Of a DNA stretch of 64,000 nucleotides, positions 16,134-24,894 are shown piece after piece. Source of the DNA: Delftia sp. PS-11 (GTDB lineage Bacteria > Pseudomonadota > Gammaproteobacteria > Burkholderiales > Burkholderiaceae_C). The position numbers were made by a program, and so were the translations under genes. Within the stretch, counting starts at the first letter, position 1; each line of letters starts with the position of its first letter. The notes beneath the pieces were generated by a model. That model was not told the DNA's origin and made no database searches. It worked only from the letters and a program-made list of their open reading frames with translations. Location of the stretch: assembly GCF_029870285.1 (NCBI RefSeq), contig NZ_JACSYA010000030.1:7924-71923 (forward strand), in the 5' to 3' direction.

Positions 16134-17633
16134 GTGATCACCGAACTCGAATTCAAGAGCCTTGCCGCCCAGGGCTACAACCGCATTCCTCTGATGGTCG
16201 AGGCCTTTGCGGACCTCGAAACCCCCCTGTCGCTGTACCTGAAGCTGGCCCATGCGGGCGGCGACGGCAAGCACAGCTTCCTGCTCGAATCCGTGGTGGG
16301 CGGCGAGCGTTTCGGGCGCTACAGCTTCATCGGCCTGCCCGCGCGCACCCTGCTGCGTGCCAGCGGCTTCGGCGATGCCGCGCGCACCGAAGTGGTGACC
16401 GATGGCCAGGTGGTGGAGACCGCCACCGGCAACCCGCTGGACTTCATTGCGGCCTACCAGAAGCGCTTCAAGGTGGCTCTGCGTCCCGGCCTGCCGCGTT
16501 TTTGCGGCGGGCTGGCCGGCTACTTCGGCTATGACGCCGTGCGCTATATCGAAAAGAAGCTCGAAGGCTCCTGCCCGCCCGATACGCTGAACTGCCCCGA
16601 CATCATGCTGCTGCAGTGCGAGGAGGTGGCCGTGATCGACAACCTCTCGGGCAAGCTGTATCTGATCGTCTATGCCAATCCCGGCGAGAGCGAAGCCTAT
16701 ACACGCGCCAAGAAGCGCCTGCGCCACCTCAAGGAGCAGCTGCGCTACTCGGTCAGCGCGCCGCAGATCAAGGCCGGCGAGAGCCACCCTGCCCAGCGCA
16801 GTTTTGCCAAGGAAGACTACCTGGCCGCCGTGGAAAAGGCCAAGGAGCTGATCGCCGCAGGCGACTTCATGCAGGTGCAGGTGGGCCAGCGCATCCACAA
16901 GCGCTATACGGCCAGCCCCCTGAGCCTGTACCGTGCGCTGCGCTCGCTCAACCCCAGTCCCTACATGTATTACTACCACCTGGGCGATTTCCATGTGGTG
17001 GGCGCCAGCCCCGAGATCCTGGTGCGCCAGGAAAACACGGACGAGGGCTGCAAGGTCACCATCCGTCCGCTGGCCGGCACGCGCCCGCGTGGCGCCACGC
17101 CCGAGGCCGACAAGGCCACCGAAAAGGAGCTGGTGGCCGATCCCAAGGAACGCGCCGAGCATGTGATGCTGATCGATCTGGCGCGCAATGACATCGGACG
17201 CATCGCCCGCACCGGCAGCGTCAAGGTGACCGAAGCCTTCGCCGTGGAGCGCTACAGCCATGTCATGCACATCGTCAGCAATGTCGAGGGCATTTTGCGC
17301 GAGGGCATGGACAGCATGGACGTGTTCAAGGCCACGTTCCCGGCCGGCACGCTGACGGGTGCTCCCAAGGTGCATGCCATGGAAATCATCGACCAGCTGG
17401 AGCCGTCCAAGCGCGGCATCTACGGCGGCGCCTGCGGCTACCTGAGCTTTGCGGGCGACATGGATCTGGCCATCGCCATCCGCACGGGCGTGATCAAGGA
17501 CGGCACGCTTTACGTGCAGGCTGCGGCCGGCGTGGTCGCCGACTCGGTGCCCGAGATGGAGTGGAAGGAAACCGAGCACAAGGCGCGCGCATTGCTGCGC
17601 GCGGCCGAGCTGGTCGAGGAGGGGCTGGAATGA
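16134..17633 (+). CDS. trpE: anthranilate synthase component I
   Basis: This chorismate-using subunit has about 499 residues and converts chorismate to anthranilate with ammonia supplied by TrpG. The GTG at 16134 follows GGAG and gives the usual start ITELEFKSLA; the TTG at 16068 would add 22 residues. The N-terminal domain carries the Trp feedback region (LLESVVGGERFGRYSF). The catalytic half has GDFMQVQVGQR, IRPLAGTRPRG, a DPKERAEHVMLIDLARND stretch and FPAGTLTGAPK. Its stop overlaps the next start (ATGA). Its glutaminase partner trpG lies 18 kb away. Confidence 0.95.
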   Translation: MITELEFKSLAAQGYNRIPLMVEAFADLETPLSLYLKLAHAGGDGKHSFLLESVVGGERFGRYSFIGLPARTLLRASGFGDAARTEVVTDGQVVETATGNPLDFIAAYQKRFKVALRPGLPRFCGGLAGYFGYDAVRYIEKKLEGSCPPDTLNCPDIMLLQCEEVAVIDNLSGKLYLIVYANPGESEAYTRAKKRLRHLKEQLRYSVSAPQIKAGESHPAQRSFAKEDYLAAVEKAKELIAAGDFMQVQVGQRIHKRYTASPLSLYRALRSLNPSPYMYYYHLGDFHVVGASPEILVRQENTDEGCKVTIRPLAGTRPRGATPEADKATEKELVADPKERAEHVMLIDLARNDIGRIARTGSVKVTEAFAVERYSHVMHIVSNVEGILREGMDSMDVFKATFPAGTLTGAPKVHAMEIIDQLEPSKRGIYGGACGYLSFAGDMDLAIAIRTGVIKDGTLYVQAAAGVVADSVPEMEWKETEHKARALLRAAELVEEGLE

Positions 17634-17977
17634 GCGCCGAGACGGACCTGCGCGCGATTGACCGCGTGCAGCACTGCGAAAGCATGCAGGATGTGCGCCG
17701 CAATGTCGATGCGCTGGACGATGTGCTGGTGCCGCTGCTGGTCACGCGCATGGGCTACATGCGGCAGGCTGCGCGCATCAAGGCCGATGCGTCCCTGGTG
17801 CGCGACGAGGCCCGCATCGAGGCCATCGTGGCCCGTGTGCGCGGGCGCGCCGTGGCCGAAGGCGGCCAGCCCGACATGATGGAAGCGGTCTACCGCCACC
17901 TCATGGAGGAGTGCATCGCCTATGAACACCGCGAGTTCGCGCGGCTGCGCGATCCCGGGCAGACGGCTGCCGGCTAG
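17630..17977 (+). CDS. chorismate mutase-type (AroQ fold) protein
   Basis: This small all-helical protein has about 115 residues. VRRNVDALDDVLVPLLVTR matches the first helix of AroQ chorismate mutases. The catalytic Arg and Lys positions appear in RRNVD, IKAD and RDEARIE. Such enzymes turn chorismate into prephenate, or act as isochorismate pyruvate lyases (PchB type). It is translationally coupled to trpE, so a chorismate branch-point enzyme is made with the enzyme that competes for the same substrate. Its 3' end overlaps the convergent acetate kinase gene by four bases. Confidence 0.8.
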   Translation: MSAETDLRAIDRVQHCESMQDVRRNVDALDDVLVPLLVTRMGYMRQAARIKADASLVRDEARIEAIVARVRGRAVAEGGQPDMMEAVYRHLMEECIAYEHREFARLRDPGQTAAG

Positions 17978-19197
17978 CCGGGCAGCCAGCGCAGCGCGTG
18001 GCGCGCTGCCACCCATTCCTCGTTGGTCGGCTCCACGCCCACGGTGATGGCGCTGCCGGTGGCGGAGATCACGGCTGCGTCGCGTGCATTGGCCTCGCTG
18101 TCCAGGCGGATGCCCATGAAGCCCAGGGCCTCGCAGACACGCCGCCGGATTTCGGCGCTGTGCTCGCCCACGCCCGCCGTGAAGACCAGCAGGTCCAGGC
18201 CACCGAGCACGGCCACCAGCGCGCCGATCTCGCGCACGATGCGCCGCACATAGAGGGCCAGCGCGTCGCGGGCGCGTTCGGCGCAGGCATCGCTGCCCGG
18301 CTCCAGCGGCAGCAGCACGCGCGGCTCGGACGATGTGCCCGAGACGCCCAGCAGGCCGGACTCGTGGTACAGGATGTGGCCGACCTGCTCCAGGCTGAGC
18401 TTTTCGATTTCCATCAGGTAGAGGACGGCGCCGGGGTCCAGTGCGCCCGTGCGCGTGCCCATCATCAACCCGTCCAGCGCCGAAAAGCCCATGGTCGTGG
18501 CCACGCTTTGCAGGCCCTGCAGGGCGCACAGGCTGGCGCCGCTGCCCAGGTGGGCCACGATGGTGCGGCCCTGTGCCAGTTCGCCATGGCGCTCGGGCAG
18601 GGCCGTGGCCATGTACTCGTAGGACAGGCCGTGAAAGCCGTAGCGGCGCAGCCCCCGGTCCCAGGCCGCGTGCGGCAGGGGCAGCTGCTGTTCGACCTTG
18701 GGCAGCGTATGGTGGAAGGCGGTGTCGAAGCAGGCCACCTGGACCATGTCGGGCCGCTCGCGCAGCAGGATTTCCATGGCCTCCAGCGCAAAGGGCTGGT
18801 GCAGCGGCGCCAGGGGGATGAAGGCCTTGAGGTCGGCCAGCACCGAGGCATCTGCGCGCACGGGGGCGAAGTAGCGGCTGCCGCCATGCACCACCCGGTG
18901 GGCGACGGCGGCCACGCGGGCGTCCCCCAGGTGCGCGATGCGCGCCTGGATGCGCTCGCGGATCAGCTCCAGCGCCGCGCGGTAGGGGTGGGCCGGGTCC
19001 AGCGGCACGGCAAAGGGCGGCACGCCGGTCTCGCCGAAGTCGGGGGCGGGCCCGCCAATGCCCTGTACCTTGCCGTTCCACAGCGGCTTGCGCGGCAGCG
19101 GCCGGGTGGCGGCATCGAAGACGGCGAACTTGATGCTGGACGAGCCGCAGTTGAGCACCACGACCAGTTCGCGGGCGGGGGAAGATGCAGTGTTCAT
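17974..19197 (-). CDS. ackA: acetate kinase
   Basis: This kinase has about 407 residues and interconverts acetyl phosphate plus ADP with acetate plus ATP. Family signatures are LNCGSSSIKF at the start, AHRVVHGG, CFDTAFHHTLP, HLGSGASLCA and TAGVGEHSAEIR. Its ATG overlaps the stop of the upstream MaoC-Pta gene (ATGA). Because the two encode successive steps from acetyl-CoA through acetyl phosphate to acetate, the order makes metabolic sense. It is the last gene of the operon that starts near 22969 or further upstream. Confidence 0.95.
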   Translation of the reverse strand: MNTASSPARELVVVLNCGSSSIKFAVFDAATRPLPRKPLWNGKVQGIGGPAPDFGETGVPPFAVPLDPAHPYRAALELIRERIQARIAHLGDARVAAVAHRVVHGGSRYFAPVRADASVLADLKAFIPLAPLHQPFALEAMEILLRERPDMVQVACFDTAFHHTLPKVEQQLPLPHAAWDRGLRRYGFHGLSYEYMATALPERHGELAQGRTIVAHLGSGASLCALQGLQSVATTMGFSALDGLMMGTRTGALDPGAVLYLMEIEKLSLEQVGHILYHESGLLGVSGTSSEPRVLLPLEPGSDACAERARDALALYVRRIVREIGALVAVLGGLDLLVFTAGVGEHSAEIRRRVCEALGFMGIRLDSEANARDAAVISATGSAITVGVEPTNEEWVAARHALRWLPG

Positions 19198-20621
19198 GGC
19201 GGTGTATTGCGGTAGCGGTGGGCCAGCAGCAGGGCGATGGCGCAGGAGGCGATGCGCGATGCGCGGCTGTCGGCGCGGCTGGTCAGGATCACGGGCACCT
19301 TGGCGCCCATGACGATGCCGGCGCTGGCCGCTTCGCCCATGTACATGAGCTGCTTGGCCAGCATGTTGCCGCTTTCCAGGTCGGGCACGACCAGGATGTC
19401 GGCCTGGCCTGCCACGGGCGATGCAATGCCCTTGGTGCGGGCCGCCGCCATGGAGACGGCATTGTCGAAAGCCAGCGGGCCGTCCAGCACGCCGCCCGCG
19501 ATCTGGCCGCGGTCGGCCATCTTGCACAGCGCAGCCGCATCCAGCGTGGCCGGCATGTGGGGGCTGACGGTTTCCACGGCGGCCAGGATGGCGACCTTGG
19601 GCTCGGGCACGCCGATGGCATGGGCCAGGGCGATGGCGTTGCGCACGATGTCAGCCTTTTGCGGCAGGTCGGGCGCAAGGTTGATGGCCGCATCGGTGAC
19701 GATGAAGGGCCGGGGGTAGTGTGGCGTCTGCAGCACGAAGCAGTGGCTGACGCGGCGCTTGGTGCGCAGGCCCGAGCCCGAGGCCACGACGGCGGCCATC
19801 AGTTCATCGGTGTGCAGGCTGCCCTTCATGAGCGCCTCGGCATCGCCCGAGGCCGCCAGCTCTGCCCCGCGTGTGGCGGCTGCGTGGCTGTGCGGAACGT
19901 CCTCGATGTGCAGGCCCGACAGGTCCAGTCCGTGCTCGGCAGCCACGGCCTGCAGCCGGGCGCGCGGCGCCACCAGCACGGGGTCGATCAGGCCGGCGCG
20001 GTGCGCATCCAGCGCAGCGGACAGGCTGGGTTCGTCGCAGGGGTGGACGACGGCCACGCGGATGGGCGGCAGGCCCGCCACATGGGCCAGCAGGCGCTGC
20101 AGCCCGTCGCGCCCGCCCGCATCCAGGCGAATTTCGGGCAGGCTGGCGCGCGGGCGCTCGATAGAGTGCGCGGGCGCATGCACGGTGGCCTGCCCCTCGA
20201 TCACGGCGGCTCCGTGCTGATTGGTGCATGCCACGGACAGCGTGACCTGGCGCTGCGCTGCCTGCTTGTCCAGCACTTGCACGCGCACCGTGAGCCGGTC
20301 GCCGGCGGCCAGCGGCGCCAGAAAGCGCAGCGTCTGGCCCACCAGGGTGGTGCCGGGCCCCGGCAGCCGCGTGCCCAGCACGGAGGACAGCAGCATGCTG
20401 CCCCAGATGCCATGGGCGATCAGCGGCGTGTCGTCGCTGCCGCCTGCCTCGTCGGCCACGGTGGTGCCTGACAGGGCGGCGAACAGTTTCAGGTCCGGCG
20501 TGCTCAGGGTGCGCTCCATGCTGGCGCTGTCGCCCACGCTCAGTTCATCGAAGCTGTGGTTGCGCAGCAGGGCCAGGTTTTCGGGCGGCGAAGCGGTATC
20601 GGAAACGGTATAGAGGCTCAT
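19194..20621 (-). CDS. MaoC-like hydratase fused to phosphate acetyl/butyryltransferase
   Basis: This two-domain protein has 475 residues. Residues about 15-150 form a MaoC-like hot-dog domain (FDELSVGDSAS, then DDTPLIAHGIWGSMLLSSVLGTRLPGPGT). Residues about 165-475 are a phosphotransacetylase-type domain with VAVVHPCDEPSL, FIVTDAAINLAPDL, GVLDGPLAFDNAVS and LVVPDLESGNML. The first part should hydrate enoyl-CoA or bind acyl-CoA, and the second exchanges CoA for phosphate. It overlaps both neighbours by ATGA, so DUF3141 protein, this fusion and acetate kinase are made as a set. Confidence 0.88.
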   Translation of the reverse strand: MSLYTVSDTASPPENLALLRNHSFDELSVGDSASMERTLSTPDLKLFAALSGTTVADEAGGSDDTPLIAHGIWGSMLLSSVLGTRLPGPGTTLVGQTLRFLAPLAAGDRLTVRVQVLDKQAAQRQVTLSVACTNQHGAAVIEGQATVHAPAHSIERPRASLPEIRLDAGGRDGLQRLLAHVAGLPPIRVAVVHPCDEPSLSAALDAHRAGLIDPVLVAPRARLQAVAAEHGLDLSGLHIEDVPHSHAAATRGAELAASGDAEALMKGSLHTDELMAAVVASGSGLRTKRRVSHCFVLQTPHYPRPFIVTDAAINLAPDLPQKADIVRNAIALAHAIGVPEPKVAILAAVETVSPHMPATLDAAALCKMADRGQIAGGVLDGPLAFDNAVSMAAARTKGIASPVAGQADILVVPDLESGNMLAKQLMYMGEAASAGIVMGAKVPVILTSRADSRASRIASCAIALLLAHRYRNTPP

Positions 20622-22969
20622 CGTTTCTTGCGGGAGCTGTTGTGGACACGGCCTGCCGGCGCACGTGCGGCGGTGGCCTGGGGCGTGGGGGCTGCCCTGG
20701 CCGGCGCGGGGGCCGCCGCAGCTGCGGGCTCCGGCACCTGCTCGGGCTCAGGTGCCGCTGCCGGTGGCTGAGCCGCCTCCAGCGCCCCGGCGAAGTAGGC
20801 CAGCACCTGCGTCAGGCGTTCGCGCTCGGTGTCGCTGAGATTGCCGCCCTGATTGGCCAGTTCGTCCACCGTGGCCATGCCCCAGCGGATATCGTCGGCC
20901 GTGGACCCCGCCAGCAGCGTGGCGATGGCCGAGATGGCAGCGTCGGATTCGCGCTGCATCAGCAGGGCCTGCTGGCGCACGATGCGGCGGAACTGCTCCA
21001 TGTCGGGCGGCACGCCGCCCAGATGGTCCTGCAGCAGCCGCCAGGCGTGGCGGAAGTGGCGCTCGTCGGCCTCGCCGCGTGCGCGCAGCACGTGGAACAG
21101 GGCGCGGATGACGGCCTCGTAGAGCCCTCCCTGGTCCACATCCTCGTGCAGCCGCGCCAGCTCCTGGCACATGTACTGGCAGTGTTCGGGCGAGGCGCCC
21201 GGATGGGGGCGCGGCGGGCCGCTGTCCTGCCGGCTCTGGCCTGCCAGCGCCTGGACCAGGGGCGAGCCATAGATGGCGTGGAACATGCGCGCCTGCATGG
21301 CATCGCGCTGGTCGCGGTAGCTGTCTAGCAGCTGCACCATGGCCTGCGACATGGCCTGCTGGGCCTTCAGGAAAGGGTTGTCGGCGCTGACGGGCTTGCG
21401 GTCCTGGCGTGCATGCTCGGCGGCCTGCGCCACGGCGGGCGCCAGCGGGTGGGTGTCCGACCAGCACTCATAGCCCACGCGCAGCGGGTGCATGGCCTGC
21501 AGCCAGCGCGCCGACAGCGGCGTGGACAGTGCCTGCACCCAGGGCTGTAGCGTGTTGCGGTACAGCGCCAGGTTGATCTCGGAGACCCGTGCCGCTGCGG
21601 CGAAGTGGCGTTCGCTTTCCGCGTCGGGCTTGACGATGCTGCGCACCTCGTCCAGGCCGCTGCGGCGGATCTTCATCAGGTAGGTGTCGTCCGTCAGCTC
21701 CTGCAGCGGCACGCCGGCGGGGCGGTCGGCGATTTCGGCACGGTAGATGCCTGCGGGCAGCAGGTCGATGATGTCGATGTGCTCGGCGAATTCGCGGTGC
21801 TCCTTGCGGCCCACGGCGCCCGAGACGAAGATGCCCAGGTGGCCGATGCTGTCGTGCGTGGCGAAAACGATGGTCTGGTCGTGGGCGGCGATGTCCTCGT
21901 CATTGCGGTAGAGGTCGGTGATCCAGCCCAGGGCCTGGCCCGGCGGCGTGATGTTGTCGCCATGCGAGCAGAACACCACGATGGGCGAGCGGATGTTGCG
22001 CAGGTCGATGCGCACGCCGTCCGAAGTCGTCAGCTCTGCCGTGGCCAGCCGGTTGCCGATGAACAGGTTGTCCACGATGTACTGCATCTCGCGGCCTTCG
22101 AGGAAGACATAGCCGCCCCAGTACTTCTCGAAGCCCAGGTAGCGCGGCCCCTCGGTGTCCACGTCGGCATACACCTGGTACTGCTTTTCCCACAGCGTGT
22201 TGGCGGGGTTGAGGTTCTCGAAGTTCTGCACCAGCCAGGCGCCGTCAAAGCGGCCGGCGCCCATGTCGCTGGTCAGCGCCGTCATCCAGCTGCCGCCCAT
22301 GAGGCCGCCGCCGTAGCGCATGGGATTGTCGCCAGCCCAGTACGACAGGGGGGTGCCGGCCACGATGATGGGGCCGAACAGCTCGGGCCAGACAGCGGCC
22401 GTCATGAGAATCTGCCAGCCAGCCTGGCAGTTGCCGATGACGGCGGGCTTGCCCCGGCTTTCGGGGTGCAGTTCAGCGACCTTGCGCACGAATTCAGCCT
22501 CGGCGCGCATCACGTCCTCGACGGTCTGTCCCGGCACCGGGTCGGGCAGAAAGCCCACGAAGTAGCAGGGGTGGCCGGCCTTGAGCGCGGCGCCGATCTC
22601 GCTGTCGGGCTTGAAGCCGCCGATGCCGGGGCCATGGCCCGCGCGCGGATCGACGACGATGAAGGGCCTCTTGGCCGGGTCCACGACCGTGCCGTCCATG
22701 GGCGTGATGCGCGCCAGGCCGTAGTTGACGGGGCGCGGCAGCTCCAGGCCCGACATCAGGATCTCTGCCTTGAAGCTCAGCACGTTGGGGATTTCTTCGG
22801 CCAGATGTTCCCGGTACTGGTTGCCGCGCTGGCGGCGGATGTCGGCATACAGCATCGAGCGCTGCCATGCATCAATGGCGTACTCCATGGCGGCTTGCGG
22901 CAGCGTCAGCGGGTTGACCCATGCCTGGGCTTCATCCGCTTCGCTCTGGTTCTGGATCTCCTCGTTCAT
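20618..22969 (-). CDS. DUF3141 alpha/beta hydrolase with PHA-synthase-like cysteine nucleophile
   Basis: This large protein has 783 residues and no signal peptide. The alpha/beta hydrolase part spans about 80-390. The nucleophile elbow VIGNCQAGW places Cys181 where most hydrolases have Ser. The acid is probably Asp338 (CSHGDNITPP) and the base His377 (HDSIGHLG). A Cys-Asp-His triad is the hallmark of polyhydroxyalkanoate synthases. The C-terminal half is helical, ending in an Ala/Pro-rich low-complexity stretch and a basic tail (SSRKKR). It lies downstream of a phasin-like gene and is coupled to the MaoC-Pta gene. A role in PHA or acyl-CoA handling is inferred. Confidence 0.85.
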   Translation of the reverse strand: MNEEIQNQSEADEAQAWVNPLTLPQAAMEYAIDAWQRSMLYADIRRQRGNQYREHLAEEIPNVLSFKAEILMSGLELPRPVNYGLARITPMDGTVVDPAKRPFIVVDPRAGHGPGIGGFKPDSEIGAALKAGHPCYFVGFLPDPVPGQTVEDVMRAEAEFVRKVAELHPESRGKPAVIGNCQAGWQILMTAAVWPELFGPIIVAGTPLSYWAGDNPMRYGGGLMGGSWMTALTSDMGAGRFDGAWLVQNFENLNPANTLWEKQYQVYADVDTEGPRYLGFEKYWGGYVFLEGREMQYIVDNLFIGNRLATAELTTSDGVRIDLRNIRSPIVVFCSHGDNITPPGQALGWITDLYRNDEDIAAHDQTIVFATHDSIGHLGIFVSGAVGRKEHREFAEHIDIIDLLPAGIYRAEIADRPAGVPLQELTDDTYLMKIRRSGLDEVRSIVKPDAESERHFAAAARVSEINLALYRNTLQPWVQALSTPLSARWLQAMHPLRVGYECWSDTHPLAPAVAQAAEHARQDRKPVSADNPFLKAQQAMSQAMVQLLDSYRDQRDAMQARMFHAIYGSPLVQALAGQSRQDSGPPRPHPGASPEHCQYMCQELARLHEDVDQGGLYEAVIRALFHVLRARGEADERHFRHAWRLLQDHLGGVPPDMEQFRRIVRQQALLMQRESDAAISAIATLLAGSTADDIRWGMATVDELANQGGNLSDTERERLTQVLAYFAGALEAAQPPAAAPEPEQVPEPAAAAAPAPARAAPTPQATAARAPAGRVHNSSRKKR

Positions 22970-23091
22970 CTATCCCTCTCCCTTTCCTGGTGCATCCCTG
23001 TGGTTGCAAATGGGGGCCAGCACGGGCCTGTGCGGCCGCGATGGCCGGTGCGCCATGGGCTGGCCAGCCCATGGCGCCACCGCCCGCAGCC

Positions 23092-23595
23092 TCATTGCTG
23101 CGGCGGTGTGCTGTCCTTGACGACTGCGTCCTGCACGGGCGGCTGCGGCCGTGCATTGCCAGGGGTGGCCGCCGTCTGCACTGCCGAGGTCCAGCGAGCG
23201 AGCAGATCGCTCCATGGAACGCTCGTATGGGTGCCGCCCTGGGCGCTGCCCAGCACCCCGGCCACCTGCTGCTGCCAATCCTGCACGGCCTGCTGCACAC
23301 CCTGCATCAGAGCCATCTGGCTGGCCATGGCGGTCTGGGCCAGTGCCTGGGCATGGCCCATGCGCAGATGGGCATGGCGCCAGAAGGCCTGTGCCGGCAG
23401 CGTGGCCAGCTCTTGCCAGTTGCTGGTCTTGTGCAGTCCGGCGATCTCGTTGCCAGTCTCTGCAATACGCTCGGGGCCGCTGCGCGCCGCATGCTCAAGC
23501 CACTGCTGTCCGCTTTCCTGCAGCAGCTTGCCCAGGTGCAGTTGCAGCTCGATCTGGGCCTTGAGCAGATGCAGGGGAATGGTCTGTGCACTCAT
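23092..23595 (-). CDS. phasin-like protein
   Basis: This protein has about 167 residues and is almost entirely helical. The order is LLKAQIELQLHLGKLLQESGQQ, then GNEIAGLHKTSNWQELATLP, a Gln/Ala-rich amphipathic middle and a Pro-rich tail. This is the pattern of small phasins that coat polyhydroxyalkanoate granules. AAGGAG lies just before the ATG at 23595; an ATG at 23619 would add eight residues. It precedes the DUF3141 hydrolase by 122 bp on the same strand and is probably in the same transcription unit. Confidence 0.75.
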   Translation of the reverse strand: MSAQTIPLHLLKAQIELQLHLGKLLQESGQQWLEHAARSGPERIAETGNEIAGLHKTSNWQELATLPAQAFWRHAHLRMGHAQALAQTAMASQMALMQGVQQAVQDWQQQVAGVLGSAQGGTHTSVPWSDLLARWTSAVQTAATPGNARPQPPVQDAVVKDSTPPQQ

Positions 23596-23728
23596 GTGAA
23601 ACTCCTTGCTGGTTGACAAATGCCTTGCGGCGGAACGGAATCAGGCCATCCGGCCAATCGACTGTCGAAAGCGCGCGGGAGTGAGCGCAAATAGCGCACA
23701 GCCGGGCGCCGCCAGCGCAGTGCATGCG

Positions 23729-24493
23729 CTAGTTGAGGATGTGGTGGCCGCCATCGACATACAGCGTGCAGCCCGAGATGGCACGCGCGCCATCAGAGGC
23801 CAGGAAGGCGCACAGCGGTCCCACGTCCTCGGGGAGCAGGGCGCCGGCAATGGGCGAGCGCTGCTCGCTGTCGGCCACCAGGGCATCAAAAGAGGCAATG
23901 CCCGACGCGGCCCGCGTGCGCACGGGGCCGGGCGAGATGGCATTGACGCGGATGCGCGACGGGCCCAGTTCAGCCGCCAGATAGCGCATGGACGATTCGA
24001 GCGCCGCCTTGACCGGTCCCATGATGCCGTAGTGCGGCATGACCTCGCTGGCCCCCAGGTAGCTCAGCGTCATCAGGCTGCCGCCAGCGGCCATCAGCGG
24101 CTCTGCCAGGCGGGCCATGCGCAGGAAGGAGTGGCAGGAGATGTCCATGGCCAGGGCGAAGCCCTCGCGCGAACTGTCCACCACGCGGCCCTGCAGGTCC
24201 GCGCGCGGCGCGAACGCCACCGCGTGCAGCACGAAGTCCAGCCGCCCCCAGCGCGTGGCGGCGGCATCGAACAGGGCCTGCATCTGGCCATCGTCCTGCA
24301 CATCCAGCGGCAGCCGCAGCGTGGCGCCAATCTCGTCCAGCAGTGGCTCCACATGGGGCCGGGCCTTGTCGTTTTGCCAGGTGGCGCCCACCTCCGCGCC
24401 CGCTGCATGCAGGGCCTTGGCACAGGCCCATGCGATGCTGTCGCGGTTGGCGATGCCGATGACCAGACCTTTTTTTCCCGCCAGTGCCGTCAT
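23729..24493 (-). CDS. FabI-type enoyl-[acyl carrier protein] reductase
   Basis: This SDR-fold reductase has 254 residues. The FabI-specific nucleotide motif is GIANRDSIAWACAKAL, and the catalytic Tyr and Lys occur as YGIMGPVKAALE, the atypical spacing of FabI. Near the end is PVRTRAASGI and a substrate-loop region. FabI completes each round of fatty-acid elongation using NADH. Its place beside a phasin and acyl-phosphate enzymes suggests a second, specialised copy and not the housekeeping gene (inference). It is divergent from a TetR regulator, its likely controller. Confidence 0.87.
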   Translation of the reverse strand: MTALAGKKGLVIGIANRDSIAWACAKALHAAGAEVGATWQNDKARPHVEPLLDEIGATLRLPLDVQDDGQMQALFDAAATRWGRLDFVLHAVAFAPRADLQGRVVDSSREGFALAMDISCHSFLRMARLAEPLMAAGGSLMTLSYLGASEVMPHYGIMGPVKAALESSMRYLAAELGPSRIRVNAISPGPVRTRAASGIASFDALVADSEQRSPIAGALLPEDVGPLCAFLASDGARAISGCTLYVDGGHHILN

Positions 24494-24894
24494 TTCAATG
24501 CTCCATTGCTATTGCCCGCAGTCCAGGAATGGCACGCAGGACTCCATGCCCACGATGCCCGCCACATCTGCGGATTGCGGGCGCGAATATACGTAGCCCA
24601 TGCCGCATGTATGTCGGGTTGCTTGTTTTTATTGATGCAAATCAATGGTTTGCATGCAAATAAGACCTGTCGGTCGTTTCATTCTAGTCATGTTGCAGTG
24701 CAATGTAACTACCCTGGGTGACAAGAATTTGTTGTATTCGTGTAAGCATTGCGAGGTAGGATTCACGGCAAAGCCGTGCCTGCTCGCAAGGCGGGGCGCC
24801 AGCCGCTAAAATCTGCGCCTCCAGGACAGGCATGCAGTCTTTGTCCTGGGTGCAATGCCCCGATGGCGTATCCCGCCAGGCACAGAGGAATCCA
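24494..24894. promoter_or_regulatory. divergent fabI-like / tetR control region
   Basis: This is a 400-bp gap without a gene. Its middle is AT-rich. It contains a 12-bp perfect palindrome, TTTGCATGCAAA, at 24649-24660, next to GATGCAAATC at 24633-24642. A second inverted repeat, GACC-TGTC-GGTC, follows at 24664-24675. The latter has the form of a TetR/AcrR operator. Promoters for both genes should be here. Towards 24895 AGAGGAA forms the ribosome site of the regulator. Confidence 0.5.
24664..24675. promoter_or_regulatory. candidate TetR operator
   Basis: GACC-TGTC-GGTC is a short inverted repeat centred in the divergent gap between the FabI-like gene and the TetR regulator gene. Regulators of this family usually bind such sites and repress both themselves and the divergent genes. 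No binding data are available from the sequence alone. Confidence 0.4.

Noticed and set aside
16083..17579. A 498-residue minus-strand frame opposite trpE
   Set aside because: It is antisense to a clear trpE, has no domain or ribosome site, and its composition is typical of antisense frames.
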